This document shows positions 17,889 to 29,368 of a stretch of 64,000 nucleotides of DNA, piece after piece (the first letter of the stretch is position 1; each line of letters opens with the position of its first letter). The stretch comes from Nocardiopsis coralli (GTDB taxonomy: Bacteria > Actinomycetota > Actinomycetes > Streptosporangiales > Streptosporangiaceae). The translations under genes and the position numbers were made by a program. Under the pieces are notes generated by a model that was not told the DNA's origin, searched no databases, and was given only the letters and a program-made list of their open reading frames with translations. The DNA lies in NCBI RefSeq assembly GCF_014892575.1, contig NZ_JADBGI010000008.1:124001-188000 (forward strand). Reading direction: 5' to 3'.

Positions 17889-18067
17889 GGTGTTGCTCCA
17901 GGTGGTGTGCGGGGCCGAGGGCACACGCGGGGCAGGGCCTCATCGGGTGTGCTTCGGCGCGGGGGGTCGGAGAGGGGATCACCGTCGGGTGACGTGGGAC
18001 GGGAGCGGCCGGCGAGGGCGCCTCTGCGCTGCCCGTGGTCGGGCGCGCGGGCGGGCTCGGGCCGCGG
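17889..18067 (-). promoter_or_regulatory. GC-rich leader between Cys leader peptide and transporter
   Basis: This ~180-base untranslated stretch follows the leader peptide stop and contains several G/C-rich self-complementary segments, suitable for attenuation or for masking the transporter ribosome site. A second short reading frame beginning MRPCPACALG overlaps the transporter start in another frame; its relevance is uncertain. Confidence 0.4.
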
Positions 18068-18142
18068 TCAGCTACACGCGTGGCTGCAGAGGCGGCACAG
18101 GTCGATGTGCCACCGTCGCGTCAGTCCCCAGATGTTCGTCAC
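18068..18142 (-). CDS. Cys-rich leader peptide upstream of the DAACS transporter
   Basis: A 24-residue reading frame ending in RRWHIDLCRLCSHACS, with three Cys codons near its end. It closely matches the actinobacterial 'putative leader peptide' pattern (Arg-Arg-x-His-Ile-Asp-Leu, then Cys-rich), found upstream of sulfur-assimilation and transport genes. The GTG at 18142 follows a TATCGT -10-like element by a few bases, so the mRNA is probably leaderless. The transporter starts 180 bases downstream on the same strand. In mycobacteria such Cys-codon uORFs mediate cysteine-responsive attenuation, and the same role is inferred here. Confidence 0.75.
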   Translation of the reverse strand: MTNIWGLTRRWHIDLCRLCSHACS

Positions 18143-18388
18143 GATTAGGCACGATAGCCCGGTTTTCTTACCTTTTCCATACACCGGTGTCAGTGGCTGG
18201 GAGAGGCATGCGGCCACGACCCCTGTCGCTCCGGGCTCCACGTGCTTCTTCCCGGTGGAGCGTGAGTCGAGGATCACCGGGAGCGCCCGCCGGAAGCCCT
18301 TCGAGCGAATTCGACCAACTCCAGTCACGCTCCGGGGTGTCCGGATACTGTGAGTCATCAGGTCGATGTGCGAGCGGAAGGCAGGGAC

Positions 18389-19015
18389 ATGTCTCTTCAC
18401 CCCGAGGTGCCCCCACACGGCCAGGGGTTCGATGACTGGGTGGTGCTCCCGCGGGCTCCGTACACCGGTTTCACCGCCGAGGACCTGGACCGGATCCCGG
18501 ACCTCCCGCCGCACACCGAGCTCATTGACGGCGCGCTCGTTCCGAAGAGCCCCCAGAGCGTGTTCCACATGTTGGTGCTCCGCCGGTTCGAGGACGAGAT
18601 GGACCGGCAGATCCCCGCCGGCATGCTCACCTGCAGGTCGTTCTCCCTTGTGCTCGGGGAACGCCAGCGTCCTGAGCCCGACATGATGTTGGTGGGCTCC
18701 GAAGCGTTCACCAGCATGGACGACACATGGGTCGCCCCCGAGGCGGTCCAGCTGGTGGTGGAGGTCGTCTCGCCCGATTCGAAGGTGCGTGACCACGAGC
18801 GCAAACCCCAGTTGTACGCCAGGGCCGGCATCCCTCACTTCTGGCTCGCCGAGCTGGAAGGCACGGAAACTCTCGTGGTGTATACCTACGAGCTCGATCC
18901 GATCAACGGGGGTTACACCATGGTCGGCGCCTACAGGGAGCACATGAAGGTGGAGGCACCATGCGCACTGGACATCGGGCTCACACAGCTGCGTCGGACG
19001 GGTAGGCCAGGCTGA
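18389..19015 (+). CDS. Uma2 family (DUF820) putative endonuclease
   Basis: A 208-residue Uma2/DUF820 protein with a PD-(D/E)XK-like fold. Characteristic pieces are TELIDGALVPKSPQS (conserved Glu), RQRPEPDMMLVG (Asp), QLVVEVVSPDSKVRDHERKPQLYARAGIPHFWLAE (Glu and Lys catalytic-like residues) and a C-terminal beta region. These proteins are abundant in actinobacteria and cyanobacteria, usually as solo genes, and their function is unproven. The ATG at 18389 follows GGCAGGGAC. A second, distant paralogue is at 25726. It is divergent from the Cys leader peptide. Confidence 0.85.
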   Translation: MSLHPEVPPHGQGFDDWVVLPRAPYTGFTAEDLDRIPDLPPHTELIDGALVPKSPQSVFHMLVLRRFEDEMDRQIPAGMLTCRSFSLVLGERQRPEPDMMLVGSEAFTSMDDTWVAPEAVQLVVEVVSPDSKVRDHERKPQLYARAGIPHFWLAELEGTETLVVYTYELDPINGGYTMVGAYREHMKVEAPCALDIGLTQLRRTGRPG

Positions 19016-19020
19016 AACAC

Positions 19021-19057
19021 GCACGGGGGCGGGCGCCGGCCGCACCCGCCCCCGTGC
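19021..19057. terminator. Bidirectional terminator between Uma2 gene and accA
   Basis: GCACGGGGGCGGG pairs perfectly with CCCGCCCCCGTGC around an 11-base GC-rich loop. It sits between two converging genes and can serve both. Confidence 0.75.
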
Positions 19058-19067
19058 TTCCCGGCCG

Positions 19068-20834
19068 TCAGGCGTCCTTGATCTCGCAGACCACGGCGCC
19101 GTTGCCGACGGTCTCGCCGGAGCCGACCTTCAGACCGGCGATGGTCCCGGCCTTGTGCGCGGTCAGCGGCTGCTCCATCTTCATCGCCTCGATGACCACG
19201 ACCGTGTCGCCCTCCGCGACGGTCGCGCCCTCCTCGGCCACCAGCTTGACCACCGTGCCCTGCATCGGCGAGACCAGCGCGTCGCCGCCTGCGGCGCTCG
19301 CGCCCGCGCCGCCCTTCCGGCTCGCACGCTTCTTCTTCCCGCCGGCCTGCGGGGCCGGGGCGGCCCCAGCGCCCAGCGACGCCGGGAGCACGACCTCCAC
19401 ACGCTTGCCGCCCACCTCGACGGTGACCCGCTCGCGCTCGCCCTCCTCGGCCTCGCCCGGGGCGCCCGCCCAGGGTTCGATCCGGTTGTCGAACTCGGTC
19501 TCGATCCAGCGTGTGTACACCGCGAAGGGCTGCTCGGCCTCGGCCGGGGCGAAGGCCGGGTCCTGCACGACCGCCTGGTGGAACGGGATCACCGTGGGCA
19601 TGCCGCCGACCGTGAACTCCGCCAGAGCCCGACGGGAACGCTGCAGCGCCTCGGCGCGGGTCCGGCCGGTCACCACCAGCTTGGCCACCATCGAGTCGAA
19701 GGCCTGCGGCACGGTGAAGCCCGCCTCGCAGCCGGTGTCCACACGCACGCCCGGCCCGCCCGGCAGCGACATCTCGGTGATGGTGCCCGGCGCCGGCATG
19801 AAGTTGCGGCCGGCGTCCTCGGCGTTGATCCGGAACTCGAAGGAGTGCCCGCGCACCTGCGGGTCGGTGTAGCCCAGCTCCTCGCCGTCGGCGACCCGGA
19901 ACATCTCCCGCACCAGGTCGATGCCGGTGACCTGCTCGGTGACCGGGTGCTCGACCTGCAGGCGTGTGTTGACCTCCAGGAACGAGATCGTGCCGTCGGT
20001 CCCGACCAGGAACTCGCAGGTGCCCGCACCCACGTAACCGGCCTCGGCCAGGATCGCCTTCGACGCCGCGTACAGGCGCTCGTTCTGGTCCTGGGACAGG
20101 AACGGCGCCGGCGCCTCCTCGACCAGCTTCTGGTGGCGGCGCTGCAGCGAGCAGTCACGGGTGGAGACCACCACGACGTTGCCGTGGGTGTCGGCCAGGC
20201 ACTGGGTCTCCACGTGCCGGGGCCGGTCCAGGTACTGCTCCACGAAGCACTCGCCCCGACCGAACGCGGTCACGGCCTCGCGCACCGCCGACTCGTAGGC
20301 GTCGCGCACCTCGTCCATGGCGTAGGCGACCTTGAGGCCGCGCCCGCCGCCACCGAAGGCGGCCTTGATCGCGATGGGCAGGCCGTGCTGCTCGGCGAAG
20401 GCCACGACCTCCTCGGCCGACTCGACCGGGTCGGGTGTGCCGGCCACCAGCGGGGCACCGACCTTCTGCGCGATGTGGCGGGCCTGCACCTTGTCGCCCA
20501 GAGACTCGATCGCCGACGGGGGCGGCCCGATCCAGGTCAGGCCGGCGTCGATGACGGCGCGGGCGAAGTCGGCGTTCTCGGCCAGGAACCCGTAACCGGG
20601 GTGCACGGCGTCGGCGCCCGCGGCCTCGGCCACCGCCAGGAGCTTGCCGATGTCCAGGTACGACTCGGCCGGGGTCTGCCCGCCCAGGGCGTGTGCCTCG
20701 TCGGCGATCTTGGCGTGGGGGGCGTCCAGGTCGGGCTCGGCGTAGACCGCGACACTGGCCAGGCCCGCGTCGCGGCAGGCGCGGGCGATGCGCACGGCGA
20801 TCTCGCCGCGGTTGGCGATCAGAACTTTACGCAC
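19068..20834 (-). CDS. accA: Acetyl/propionyl-CoA carboxylase alpha subunit (biotin carboxylase + BCCP)
   Basis: A 588-residue fusion of biotin carboxylase (1-~450) and biotin carboxyl carrier protein (~515-588), the alpha chain of actinobacterial acyl-CoA carboxylases. It carboxylates biotin with ATP and bicarbonate. Seen: [17 protein letters not shown], the Gly-rich ATP loop [46 protein letters not shown] and the biotinylation site EAMKMEQP. The linker is Ala/Lys/Gly-rich. It lies 81 bases downstream of accE and pccB on the same strand, giving an operon pccB-accE-accA. The biotin ligase that modifies it is likely the gene at 26465. Confidence 0.96.
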   Translation of the reverse strand: MRKVLIANRGEIAVRIARACRDAGLASVAVYAEPDLDAPHAKIADEAHALGGQTPAESYLDIGKLLAVAEAAGADAVHPGYGFLAENADFARAVIDAGLTWIGPPPSAIESLGDKVQARHIAQKVGAPLVAGTPDPVESAEEVVAFAEQHGLPIAIKAAFGGGGRGLKVAYAMDEVRDAYESAVREAVTAFGRGECFVEQYLDRPRHVETQCLADTHGNVVVVSTRDCSLQRRHQKLVEEAPAPFLSQDQNERLYAASKAILAEAGYVGAGTCEFLVGTDGTISFLEVNTRLQVEHPVTEQVTGIDLVREMFRVADGEELGYTDPQVRGHSFEFRINAEDAGRNFMPAPGTITEMSLPGGPGVRVDTGCEAGFTVPQAFDSMVAKLVVTGRTRAEALQRSRRALAEFTVGGMPTVIPFHQAVVQDPAFAPAEAEQPFAVYTRWIETEFDNRIEPWAGAPGEAEEGERERVTVEVGGKRVEVVLPASLGAGAAPAPQAGGKKKRASRKGGAGASAAGGDALVSPMQGTVVKLVAEEGATVAEGDTVVVIEAMKMEQPLTAHKAGTIAGLKVGSGETVGNGAVVCEIKDA

Positions 20835-20915
20835 GGTGGGAAATCCTCCTGCAGGAACGTGGAACGGCGACGCGCCGACCGCTCGACGGGGGTACTGGAC
20901 ATCGAAGGCGGTTGA

Positions 20916-21146
20916 TCACCGCAAGCTCAGGCGCCACGCGCCCGGACCGGGCCTGGGGGGAACACGGCCCCGCAGACCCTGTGCCCGGTCGCGCCAGCCC
21001 GACACGGGTTCGGGCTGCTCGGCGCCCTCGGCCGCCCGGGCAGCGGCGGCGCGGGCGCTGAGCACCGCGGTGAGCGCGGCGAGTTCCTCTGCGGTGGGCT
21101 CGCCCCTGACCACGGCCAGGTGCGGCGCTTGTTCTCGCGCGCTCAC
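20916..21146 (-). CDS. accE: Acyl-CoA carboxylase epsilon subunit
   Basis: A 76-residue protein whose GTG overlaps the pccB stop (GTGA). The beginning [27 protein letters not shown] and the end with a Trp-containing SGWRDRA...GAWRLSL match small epsilon subunits (PccE/AccE) found only in actinobacteria. These bind the alpha and beta chains and stimulate activity. Position between beta and alpha genes agrees with this. It is easily missed because of its size. Confidence 0.9.
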   Translation of the reverse strand: MSAREQAPHLAVVRGEPTAEELAALTAVLSARAAAARAAEGAEQPEPVSGWRDRAQGLRGRVPPRPGPGAWRLSLR

Positions 21147-22753
21147 AGCGGGATGTTCCCGTGCTTCTTGGGCGGGAGCTGCTTTCGTTTGTTGCGCAGC
21201 GCCTTCAGGGCCTTGGCCACCTGCTCCCGGGTCTCCGAGGGCAGGATGACGTCGTCGACGTAACCGCGCTCGGCCGCCGAGTACGGGTTCAGGAGGGTCT
21301 CCTCGTACTCGGTGATGAGGCGGTTGCGCTCGGCCTCCACGTCGTCGGCCTCGGCCAGCGTGCGCCGGTGCAGGATGTTCACCGCGCCCTGCGCCCCCAT
21401 GACCGCGATCTGGGCGGTGGGCCAAGCCAGGTTCACGTCGGCGCCCAGGTGCTTGGAGCCCATGACGTCGTAGGCGCCGCCGAACGCCTTGCGGGTGATG
21501 ACGGTGATGAGGGGGACCGTGGCCTCGGAGTAGGCGAAGATGAGCTTCGCGCCGCGGCGGATGATGCCGTCCCACTCCTGGTCGGTGCCGGGCAGGAACC
21601 CGGGCACGTCCACGAAGGTCAGCACCGGAACGTTGAACGCGTCGCAGGTGCGCACGAACCGCGCCGCCTTCTCCGACGCGTCGATGTCCAGGCAGCCGGC
21701 CAGGCTCTGGGGCTGGTTGGCCACCACGCCGACGGACTGCCCGTCCACACGCCCGAACCCGACCACGATGTTGGCCGCGAACCGGGCGTGCACCTCCAGG
21801 AACTCGCCGTCGTCCAGCACCGACTCCAGCACCGTGCGCATGTCGTAGGGCTGGTTGGCCGAGTCCGGGACGAACGTGTCCAGGGCCAGGTCGGTGTCGG
21901 TGGTCTCCTCGGCCGGGGCCTCCTCGGGTGCGACCGGGGGAGCCTCGTCCAGGTTGTTGTCGGGCAGGTGGGAGAGCAGGTCCTTGACGTAGTCGATGGC
22001 GTCCTGCTCGTCGGAGCCCATGTAGTGGGCCACGCCGGAACGGGCGGTGTGCGTGGCCGCGCCGCCCAGGTCCTCCATCGACACGTCCTCGCCGGTGACG
22101 GTCTTGATGACGTCGGGTCCGGTGATGAACATCTGCGAGGTCTGGTCGACCATCACCGTGAAGTCGGTGAGCGCGGGGGAGTAGACGTGCCCGCCCGCGG
22201 TCGCGCCCATGATGAGGGAGATCTGCGGGATCACCCCGGACGCGTGGGTGTTGCGGCGGAAGATCTCGCCGTACTGGCCGAGCGCGACCACACCCTCCTG
22301 GATACGGGCGCCGCCACCCTCGTTGATGCCCACGACGGGGCAGCCGTTCTGCAGGGCGTGGTCGAGGACCTTGACGATCTTCTCGCCGTAGACCTCGCCC
22401 AGGGACCCGCCGAACACGGTGACGTCCTGGCTGAACACGGCGACGGGCCGGCCGTCCACCGTTCCGTGGCCCGTGACGACACCGTCGCCGTAGGGGCGCT
22501 TGCTCTCCAGCCCGAAGCTGGTGGAGCGGTGCCGGGCCAGCGCGTCGAACTCGACGAACGAGCCGGGATCGAGCAGGGCGTCGATCCGCTCGCGCGCGGT
22601 CATCTTGCCTTTGGCGTGCTGTTTCTCCACGGCTCGGTCCGAACCTGCGTTGACCGCCTCGTACCGGCGGCGCTGCAGGTCGGCGAGCTTGCCCGCGGTG
22701 GTGTGGATGTCGATCTCGTCCGCGGGGAGTGGTTCAGGGGCTTCGGTGGCCAT
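21143..22753 (-). CDS. pccB: Propionyl-CoA carboxylase beta subunit (carboxyltransferase)
   Basis: A 536-residue carboxyltransferase that moves the carboxyl group from carboxybiotin to acyl-CoA, giving methylmalonyl-CoA from propionyl-CoA or malonyl-CoA from acetyl-CoA. Both oxyanion-hole regions are clear: [12 protein letters not shown] and [17 protein letters not shown] in the N-domain, and [13 protein letters not shown] and [19 protein letters not shown] in the C-domain. The Asp in GGAYDVM corresponds to the residue that favours propionyl-CoA in Streptomyces PccB, where acetyl-CoA-preferring homologues have Ile. A ~25-residue acidic insert (~270-295) is typical. It is the first gene of the pccB-accE-accA operon. 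Confidence 0.95.
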   Translation of the reverse strand: MATEAPEPLPADEIDIHTTAGKLADLQRRRYEAVNAGSDRAVEKQHAKGKMTARERIDALLDPGSFVEFDALARHRSTSFGLESKRPYGDGVVTGHGTVDGRPVAVFSQDVTVFGGSLGEVYGEKIVKVLDHALQNGCPVVGINEGGGARIQEGVVALGQYGEIFRRNTHASGVIPQISLIMGATAGGHVYSPALTDFTVMVDQTSQMFITGPDVIKTVTGEDVSMEDLGGAATHTARSGVAHYMGSDEQDAIDYVKDLLSHLPDNNLDEAPPVAPEEAPAEETTDTDLALDTFVPDSANQPYDMRTVLESVLDDGEFLEVHARFAANIVVGFGRVDGQSVGVVANQPQSLAGCLDIDASEKAARFVRTCDAFNVPVLTFVDVPGFLPGTDQEWDGIIRRGAKLIFAYSEATVPLITVITRKAFGGAYDVMGSKHLGADVNLAWPTAQIAVMGAQGAVNILHRRTLAEADDVEAERNRLITEYEETLLNPYSAAERGYVDDVILPSETREQVAKALKALRNKRKQLPPKKHGNIPL

Positions 22754-23020
22754 AACTACGCAGGTTAGCTCCGAGCCTCACAGCGGCTCGCAAGCGGCCC
22801 TCCGTTACCTGAACGTATGCGGTCCTGCGCCTGGTGGAAGCCGGTCCGGGCGGCCCCCGCTGCCTCCGAGGGGACGGCATGAACGCGGGCCGGGCAGCGG
22901 AATGGGGCGCGATTCCTGTGCGAAAGCCGCGAACAATCACATGAATTCACGCCATTGACAAATGCTGGAAATGCACCCCCGCCCGTATTACGCAGGGAAG
23001 ATCTCTGTAGGGTCGGCCTC
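22754..23020. promoter_or_regulatory. Divergent promoter region pccB/ppc
   Basis: Two carbon-metabolism genes diverge from here. On the ppc side, TGTAGGGT at 23006-23013 is -10-like and lies only ~8 bases before the ATG, suggesting a leaderless ppc mRNA. TTGACA at 22957-22962 is a perfect -35 hexamer but is not spaced to that -10; it may belong to a second promoter. No operator was recognised. Confidence 0.4.
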
Positions 23021-25666
<2,646 letters not shown>

Positions 25667-25682
25667 CCCCCTGACGCACACG

Positions 25683-25710
25683 CAGGCCCCGGGAGACGTC
25701 CCGGGGCCTG
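25683..25710. terminator. Bidirectional terminator between ppc and Uma2 gene
   Basis: CAGGCCCCGGGA pairs perfectly with TCCCGGGGCCTG around GACG and is followed by TTGTGT on the plus strand. Confidence 0.8.
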
Positions 25711-25725
25711 TTGTGTACTGCGGCC

Positions 25726-26334
25726 TCAGAGCTGGAAGGCGGAGGTGTCGATCCGGAGGTCGAACGGTTCGGGGAGGTGGATCTCCTTGCCGAAGGGCAC
25801 CTTGGTGTGGCTGGTGTAGGCACCCTTGCGGGGATCGGAGTAGAGGGTGGCTTCCCCCTGCTGCGTGTCCGGGTCGCAGCGGTCCACGAGCAGGTAGAGG
25901 GGGACCTCGGCGCGCGCGTACCCGTGCAGCTTCGGCCCGCGGTCCTTGCCCGCCGTGCTCTCGGAGGTCACCTCCACCACGAGCTGGGCCTCGCCCGCGA
26001 AGTGCTCGGGGTGGCGATGTATGAGGCGGCCCGGAAGGACCACCAGATCAGGGACGAAGAGGGCTTCAACACCAGGCTCCCGCACATCGACGAACTGGTG
26101 GAAAGTGCTCCCCGAGAGAGCACTTTCCTCCCGGAAGGACTCGCGGAAGAGCTCCTTCTGGATCAGGGAGACGATGTGGGCGTGCACTTGATCAGTGAGG
26201 CCCGTGAGGAAGAGCCCGCCCTCGATGATCTCGGCCCGCCAACCCTCCGGCAGGTCGGTCGACTCCCAGATGCCCACTGTGACCTCCCAGCGGGATTCCG
26301 TCCCGGGGCAGGAATCACGCTCCGCGATGGTCAT
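25726..26334 (-). CDS. Uma2 family (DUF820) putative endonuclease, second copy
   Basis: A 202-residue Uma2 protein distantly related to the one at 18389. It has WRAEIIEGGLFLTG, FVPDLVVLPG, AQLVVEVTSESTAGKDRGPKLHGYARAEVPLYLLVDR and LPEPFDLRIDTSAFQL at the C-terminus. The acidic/Lys pattern of the PD-(D/E)XK-like core (Asp, Glu-x-Thr, Lys) is kept. The ATG at 26334 has GGAGG 11 bases upstream, whereas the GTG at 26346 overlaps that ribosome site and is less likely. It stands alone between ppc and birA. Function unproven. Confidence 0.83.
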   Translation of the reverse strand: MTIAERDSCPGTESRWEVTVGIWESTDLPEGWRAEIIEGGLFLTGLTDQVHAHIVSLIQKELFRESFREESALSGSTFHQFVDVREPGVEALFVPDLVVLPGRLIHRHPEHFAGEAQLVVEVTSESTAGKDRGPKLHGYARAEVPLYLLVDRCDPDTQQGEATLYSDPRKGAYTSHTKVPFGKEIHLPEPFDLRIDTSAFQL

Positions 26335-26464
26335 GTGTGACGTCACCTCCGGTCACCGAACGTAGTGCGACACGGGCACCGTTGTGATGGTTTCGGCGTA
26401 ACCCGGTGCCTCTCCGTCCACAGGGGGTTCCGGGCGGGGTTTCCGGGGGTGCTGTAATGGGTGG

Positions 26465-27319
26465 ATGCAACCGGACCAGACCACTCGGACCCCGCTCTCG
26501 CAGGCCGCGCTGGCCGCCGCGCTCCTCCGGCCCGGCGGACCGTGGCAGCACGTGCAGGTGCTGCCGGCGATCGGCTCCACCAACAGCGAGCTGGCCGCCC
26601 GTGCCAGGGACGGCGGCGAGGACGGCACCGTGCTGGTCACCGAGCACCAGACCGCCGGGCGGGGCCGACTCGGGCGCGGGTTCGAGACCCCGAAGGGGTC
26701 GGCGCTGACCTTCTCCCTGCTGCTGCGCCCGCCGGTGCCGCCGGCCCGGCTGGGGTGGCTGTCCGCCCTCATGGGCGTGGCCGCCGTGGGCGCGGTGCGC
26801 CGCACCACCGGGGTCGACGCCGCGCTCAAGTGGCCCAACGACCTCATCGTGCCCGCCGACCGGCGCGCGGAGCCCGCGGAGGCCGACGGGAAGCTGGCCG
26901 GCATCCTCGCCGAGACCGACCTGTCCTCCGGATCCTCGGCCGTGGTCATCGGCATGGGGCTCAACGTGTCGCAGACCCGCGACGAGCTCCCGGTCCCCAC
27001 CGCGGTCTCCCTGCTCGGCGAGGGCGCTGCCGAGCTCGACCGCTCCGTGCTCCTGGGCGCGGTGCTCGGCGAGTTCGAGGAGCTCTACACCGTCTGGACC
27101 GCCGCGAAGGGCGACGCCGAGGCGAGCGGGCTCGCCTCCCTCTACCGGGAGCTGTGCTCGACCGTGGGCCGGGAGGTCACCGTGCACCTGCCCGACGGCG
27201 AGCTCCTGGAGACCACCGCGACCGGCATCGACGACGGGGCGCGCCTGCTGGTGTCCGGCCCCGACGGGGAGCGGGCCCTGAGCGTGGGCGACGTCGTGCA
27301 CGTGCGCCCCAGGGCCTGA
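26465..27319 (+). CDS. birA: Biotin-[acetyl-CoA-carboxylase] ligase
   Basis: A 284-residue class I biotin protein ligase lacking the N-terminal DNA-binding domain of E. coli BirA. It attaches biotin to carrier domains such as AccA (19068). Seen: IGSTNSELAA, EHQTAGRGRLGRGFETPKGSALTFS (the biotinyl-AMP loop GRGRxGR), LKWPNDLIV, KLAGILAE and VIGMGLNV. The C-terminal SH3-like domain ends in GDVVHVRP. The ATG at 26465 follows TGTAATGGGTGG, so a -10 lies only a few bases away and the mRNA is likely leaderless. Proximity to the carboxylase operon is functionally sensible. Confidence 0.95.
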   Translation: MQPDQTTRTPLSQAALAAALLRPGGPWQHVQVLPAIGSTNSELAARARDGGEDGTVLVTEHQTAGRGRLGRGFETPKGSALTFSLLLRPPVPPARLGWLSALMGVAAVGAVRRTTGVDAALKWPNDLIVPADRRAEPAEADGKLAGILAETDLSSGSSAVVIGMGLNVSQTRDELPVPTAVSLLGEGAAELDRSVLLGAVLGEFEELYTVWTAAKGDAEASGLASLYRELCSTVGREVTVHLPDGELLETTATGIDDGARLLVSGPDGERALSVGDVVHVRPRA

Positions 27320-27398
27320 GACCGGCCGTACCGCGTTCGTCCACAGGCGTACGACTTCGCCTTCACGGCCCCGTCCGCCTTGTGCCATGATCACCGGT

Positions 27399-27920
27399 AT
27401 GGCTATCGCGGACCGTTATCTTGCCGACGACGAGGAGCTCGTCCACGTCGCCCGTCAGCACTGGACCGTCCTGGTGGGCGAGTTCGTGGCGCTGGTGCTC
27501 ATCCTCGCCGTGGTCGGTGCCGGGCTGTGGTTCCTGCCGTGGAACGAGGAATGGTCCACCATCGCCGCCCTGGTCATCGGGGGCGTGGGTGTGCTCGCCG
27601 CCCTCGTCTTCTGCGTGATCCCGATGCTGCGCTGGTCCACGACCGTCTACATCCTCACCAACCAGCGGCTGATGACCCACGAGGGCCTCGTCTCCAAGCA
27701 GGGCCGCTCCATGCCCCTCACTCGGGTGAACGACGTCTCGTACAACATCTCTCTGTGGGAACGCCTGATGCGGTACGGAACGTTGTCAGTGCAGTCGGCT
27801 TCGGAGAACGAGAGCATGACGCTCCAGCGCGTGCCCCGTCCCCAGTGGTTCCAGGCCGAGATCTACCGTCAGGTGAGCTCGGCCCAGACACCCGGGTACC
27901 CGTCGGGCCCACCGGCCTGA
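27399..27920 (+). CDS. PH-domain membrane protein (YdbS/bPH2-like)
   Basis: A 173-residue protein starting MAIADRYLADDEELVHVARQHW, the usual opening of this actinobacterial family. Two membrane helices (~26-47, ~55-79) precede a bacterial PH domain (STTVYILTNQRLMTHEGLVSKQGRSMPLTRVNDVSYNISLWERLMRYGTLSVQSA). An in-frame ATG at 27387 is possible, but CATGAT there looks like a -10 element for a leaderless start at 27399. The function is unknown; neighbours do not clarify it. It is unrelated in detail to the PH-like protein at 11208. Confidence 0.82.
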   Translation: MAIADRYLADDEELVHVARQHWTVLVGEFVALVLILAVVGAGLWFLPWNEEWSTIAALVIGGVGVLAALVFCVIPMLRWSTTVYILTNQRLMTHEGLVSKQGRSMPLTRVNDVSYNISLWERLMRYGTLSVQSASENESMTLQRVPRPQWFQAEIYRQVSSAQTPGYPSGPPA

Positions 27921-28019
27921 TCGGGGCCCGCCGGGGTGCACTGCCGCCCCCGGTACGAGCCGTCGACCGAAGAACGTGCTCCTCGCGTGCTCGCGGGGAC
28001 GGTCCGTGAAAGAGAACGT

Positions 28020-29021
28020 ATGCCGCCGACCCCTGACCCCAACGAGATCGAGGCCGTCCTCCTCGGCGGTGAGGCGGTGTACACCCGGGCCCAGGCCATC
28101 GAGCTGTCCGGCGCCGACCCCGAACTCGCCGGCCGCGTCTGGCGCGCGCTGGGTTTCCCGACCCAGGGCGACGACGAGGTCATCTTCGCCGAGAGCGACG
28201 TCGAGGCCCTGCGCATCACCAACTCCCTGCTGCAGGAGGGCGTGCTCGACGACGAGGGTGTGGTCCGTTTCGCCCGGGCGATGGGCCAGACCATGGCCCG
28301 CCTGGCCGACTGGCAGACCAGCATCCTGAGCACCCTCATCTTCAAGGACGGCGAGGGCGGTCCCGACAACCCGCTCATGGGCCAGGTCAAGGAGCTGCTC
28401 CCCGACGTCGAGCGCCTGCTGCTGCACATCTGGCGCCGCCAGCTGGCCGCCTCGACCTCCCGCACGCTCGCGGTGATGTCCAACGGCAACGACATCGTCC
28501 CGAACTACTATCCGCTCATCGTGGGCTTCGCCGACCTGGTCTCCTTCACCACGCTCAGCCGTGAGCTCGACGAGGTGGAGCTGGCCGGGGTGGTGGAGTC
28601 CTTCGAGGCCTCGGCCGCCGACATCGTCGCCTCCGGGGGCGGCCGTGTGGTCAAGACCCTGGGCGACGAGGTGCTGTACGTGGCCGACTCGGCCGCGGAG
28701 GCCGCCGACATCGCGCTCCGGCTCGCCTCGGGCATCCGCACGCACGTGGAGGTCCCCGACGTGCGCGTGGGTGTGGCCTCCGGCCCGGTACTGACTCTGC
28801 ACGGCGACGTGTTCGGTACGACCGTGAACCGCTCCAGCCGCCTGACCTCCTTCGCCCGGCCCGGGACCGTGCTCATCGACGACACGCTCGCCGGCGACCT
28901 CGAGGGCGCCGACGGGCTCCAGGTGGTCAAGGTGCGCGCACGACACGCCCACGGCCTCGGCCTGATCCAGCCCTACGCACTGCGCCGCAACTTCGAACCC
29001 GGGGGACACCCCCAGGCCTAG
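28020..29021 (+). CDS. Class III adenylate/guanylate cyclase
   Basis: A 333-residue soluble cyclase. Residues 1-~160 form a helical regulatory domain like that of M. tuberculosis Rv1264 (pH-sensing). Residues ~165-325 are the cyclase homology domain. VGFADLVSFTTLS carries the first metal Asp, VVKTLGDEVLYVAD the purine-specifying Lys and second metal Asp, and FGTTVNRSSRLTSFARPGTVLI the Asn and Arg that stabilise the transition state. All catalytic residues seem present, so cAMP synthesis is expected. AAAGAG precedes the ATG. The stop codon touches the dispersed repeat that begins at 29021. Confidence 0.9.
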   Translation: MPPTPDPNEIEAVLLGGEAVYTRAQAIELSGADPELAGRVWRALGFPTQGDDEVIFAESDVEALRITNSLLQEGVLDDEGVVRFARAMGQTMARLADWQTSILSTLIFKDGEGGPDNPLMGQVKELLPDVERLLLHIWRRQLAASTSRTLAVMSNGNDIVPNYYPLIVGFADLVSFTTLSRELDEVELAGVVESFEASAADIVASGGGRVVKTLGDEVLYVADSAAEAADIALRLASGIRTHVEVPDVRVGVASGPVLTLHGDVFGTTVNRSSRLTSFARPGTVLIDDTLAGDLEGADGLQVVKVRARHAHGLGLIQPYALRRNFEPGGHPQA

Positions 29022-29226
29022 GACCTGTTTGGCGAACACCGGCCCACCCGTCGCCCGCCACCAACCCTCAAACGACGCCTTCGGCGCAGTGCCCACCCGT
29101 CACCCGCCACCGCCCTCAACGGACGCCTTCGGCGCAGTTCCCACCCGTCACCCGCCACCACCCTCAACGGACGCCTTCGGCGCGGTATTCGTTGAAGCGA
29201 CGGAAGGCGTCCACCAAACAGGCCCT
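29021..29226 (-). repeat. Dispersed intergenic repeat with terminal inverted repeats and three core units
   Basis: The element starts GGACCTGTTTGGCGAACACC and ends, read on the other strand, GGGCCTGTTTGGTGGACGCC; 16 of 20 end positions match, so the ends are inverted repeats. Between them a 48-49-base unit occurs three times (starting near 29045, 29094 and 29142), each containing a GACGCCTTCGGCGC core. One shorter, inverted copy lies at 5922-6010. There is no coding capacity for a transposase. It fits a non-autonomous MITE-like or REP-like family. Confidence 0.8.
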
Positions 29227-29368
29227 GGGCGAGTGCGCTCGGGAAGAGCCGGTTCCGGATCAAAGTCAAACGCTGCTCTTACCCGACACGCACGACCGCC
29301 CGGGGTCCGTCGGGATAAGCTCGACCCACGCCGTGTCCGACCGCAAGACGTGTCTTGGTGGTGAGAGA

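Noticed and set aside
29045..29190. Three ~48-base repeats as a possible CRISPR array
   Set aside because: The units are directly adjacent, with no unique spacers, they contain internal variation, and no cas gene is nearby; they are the core of a dispersed repeat.
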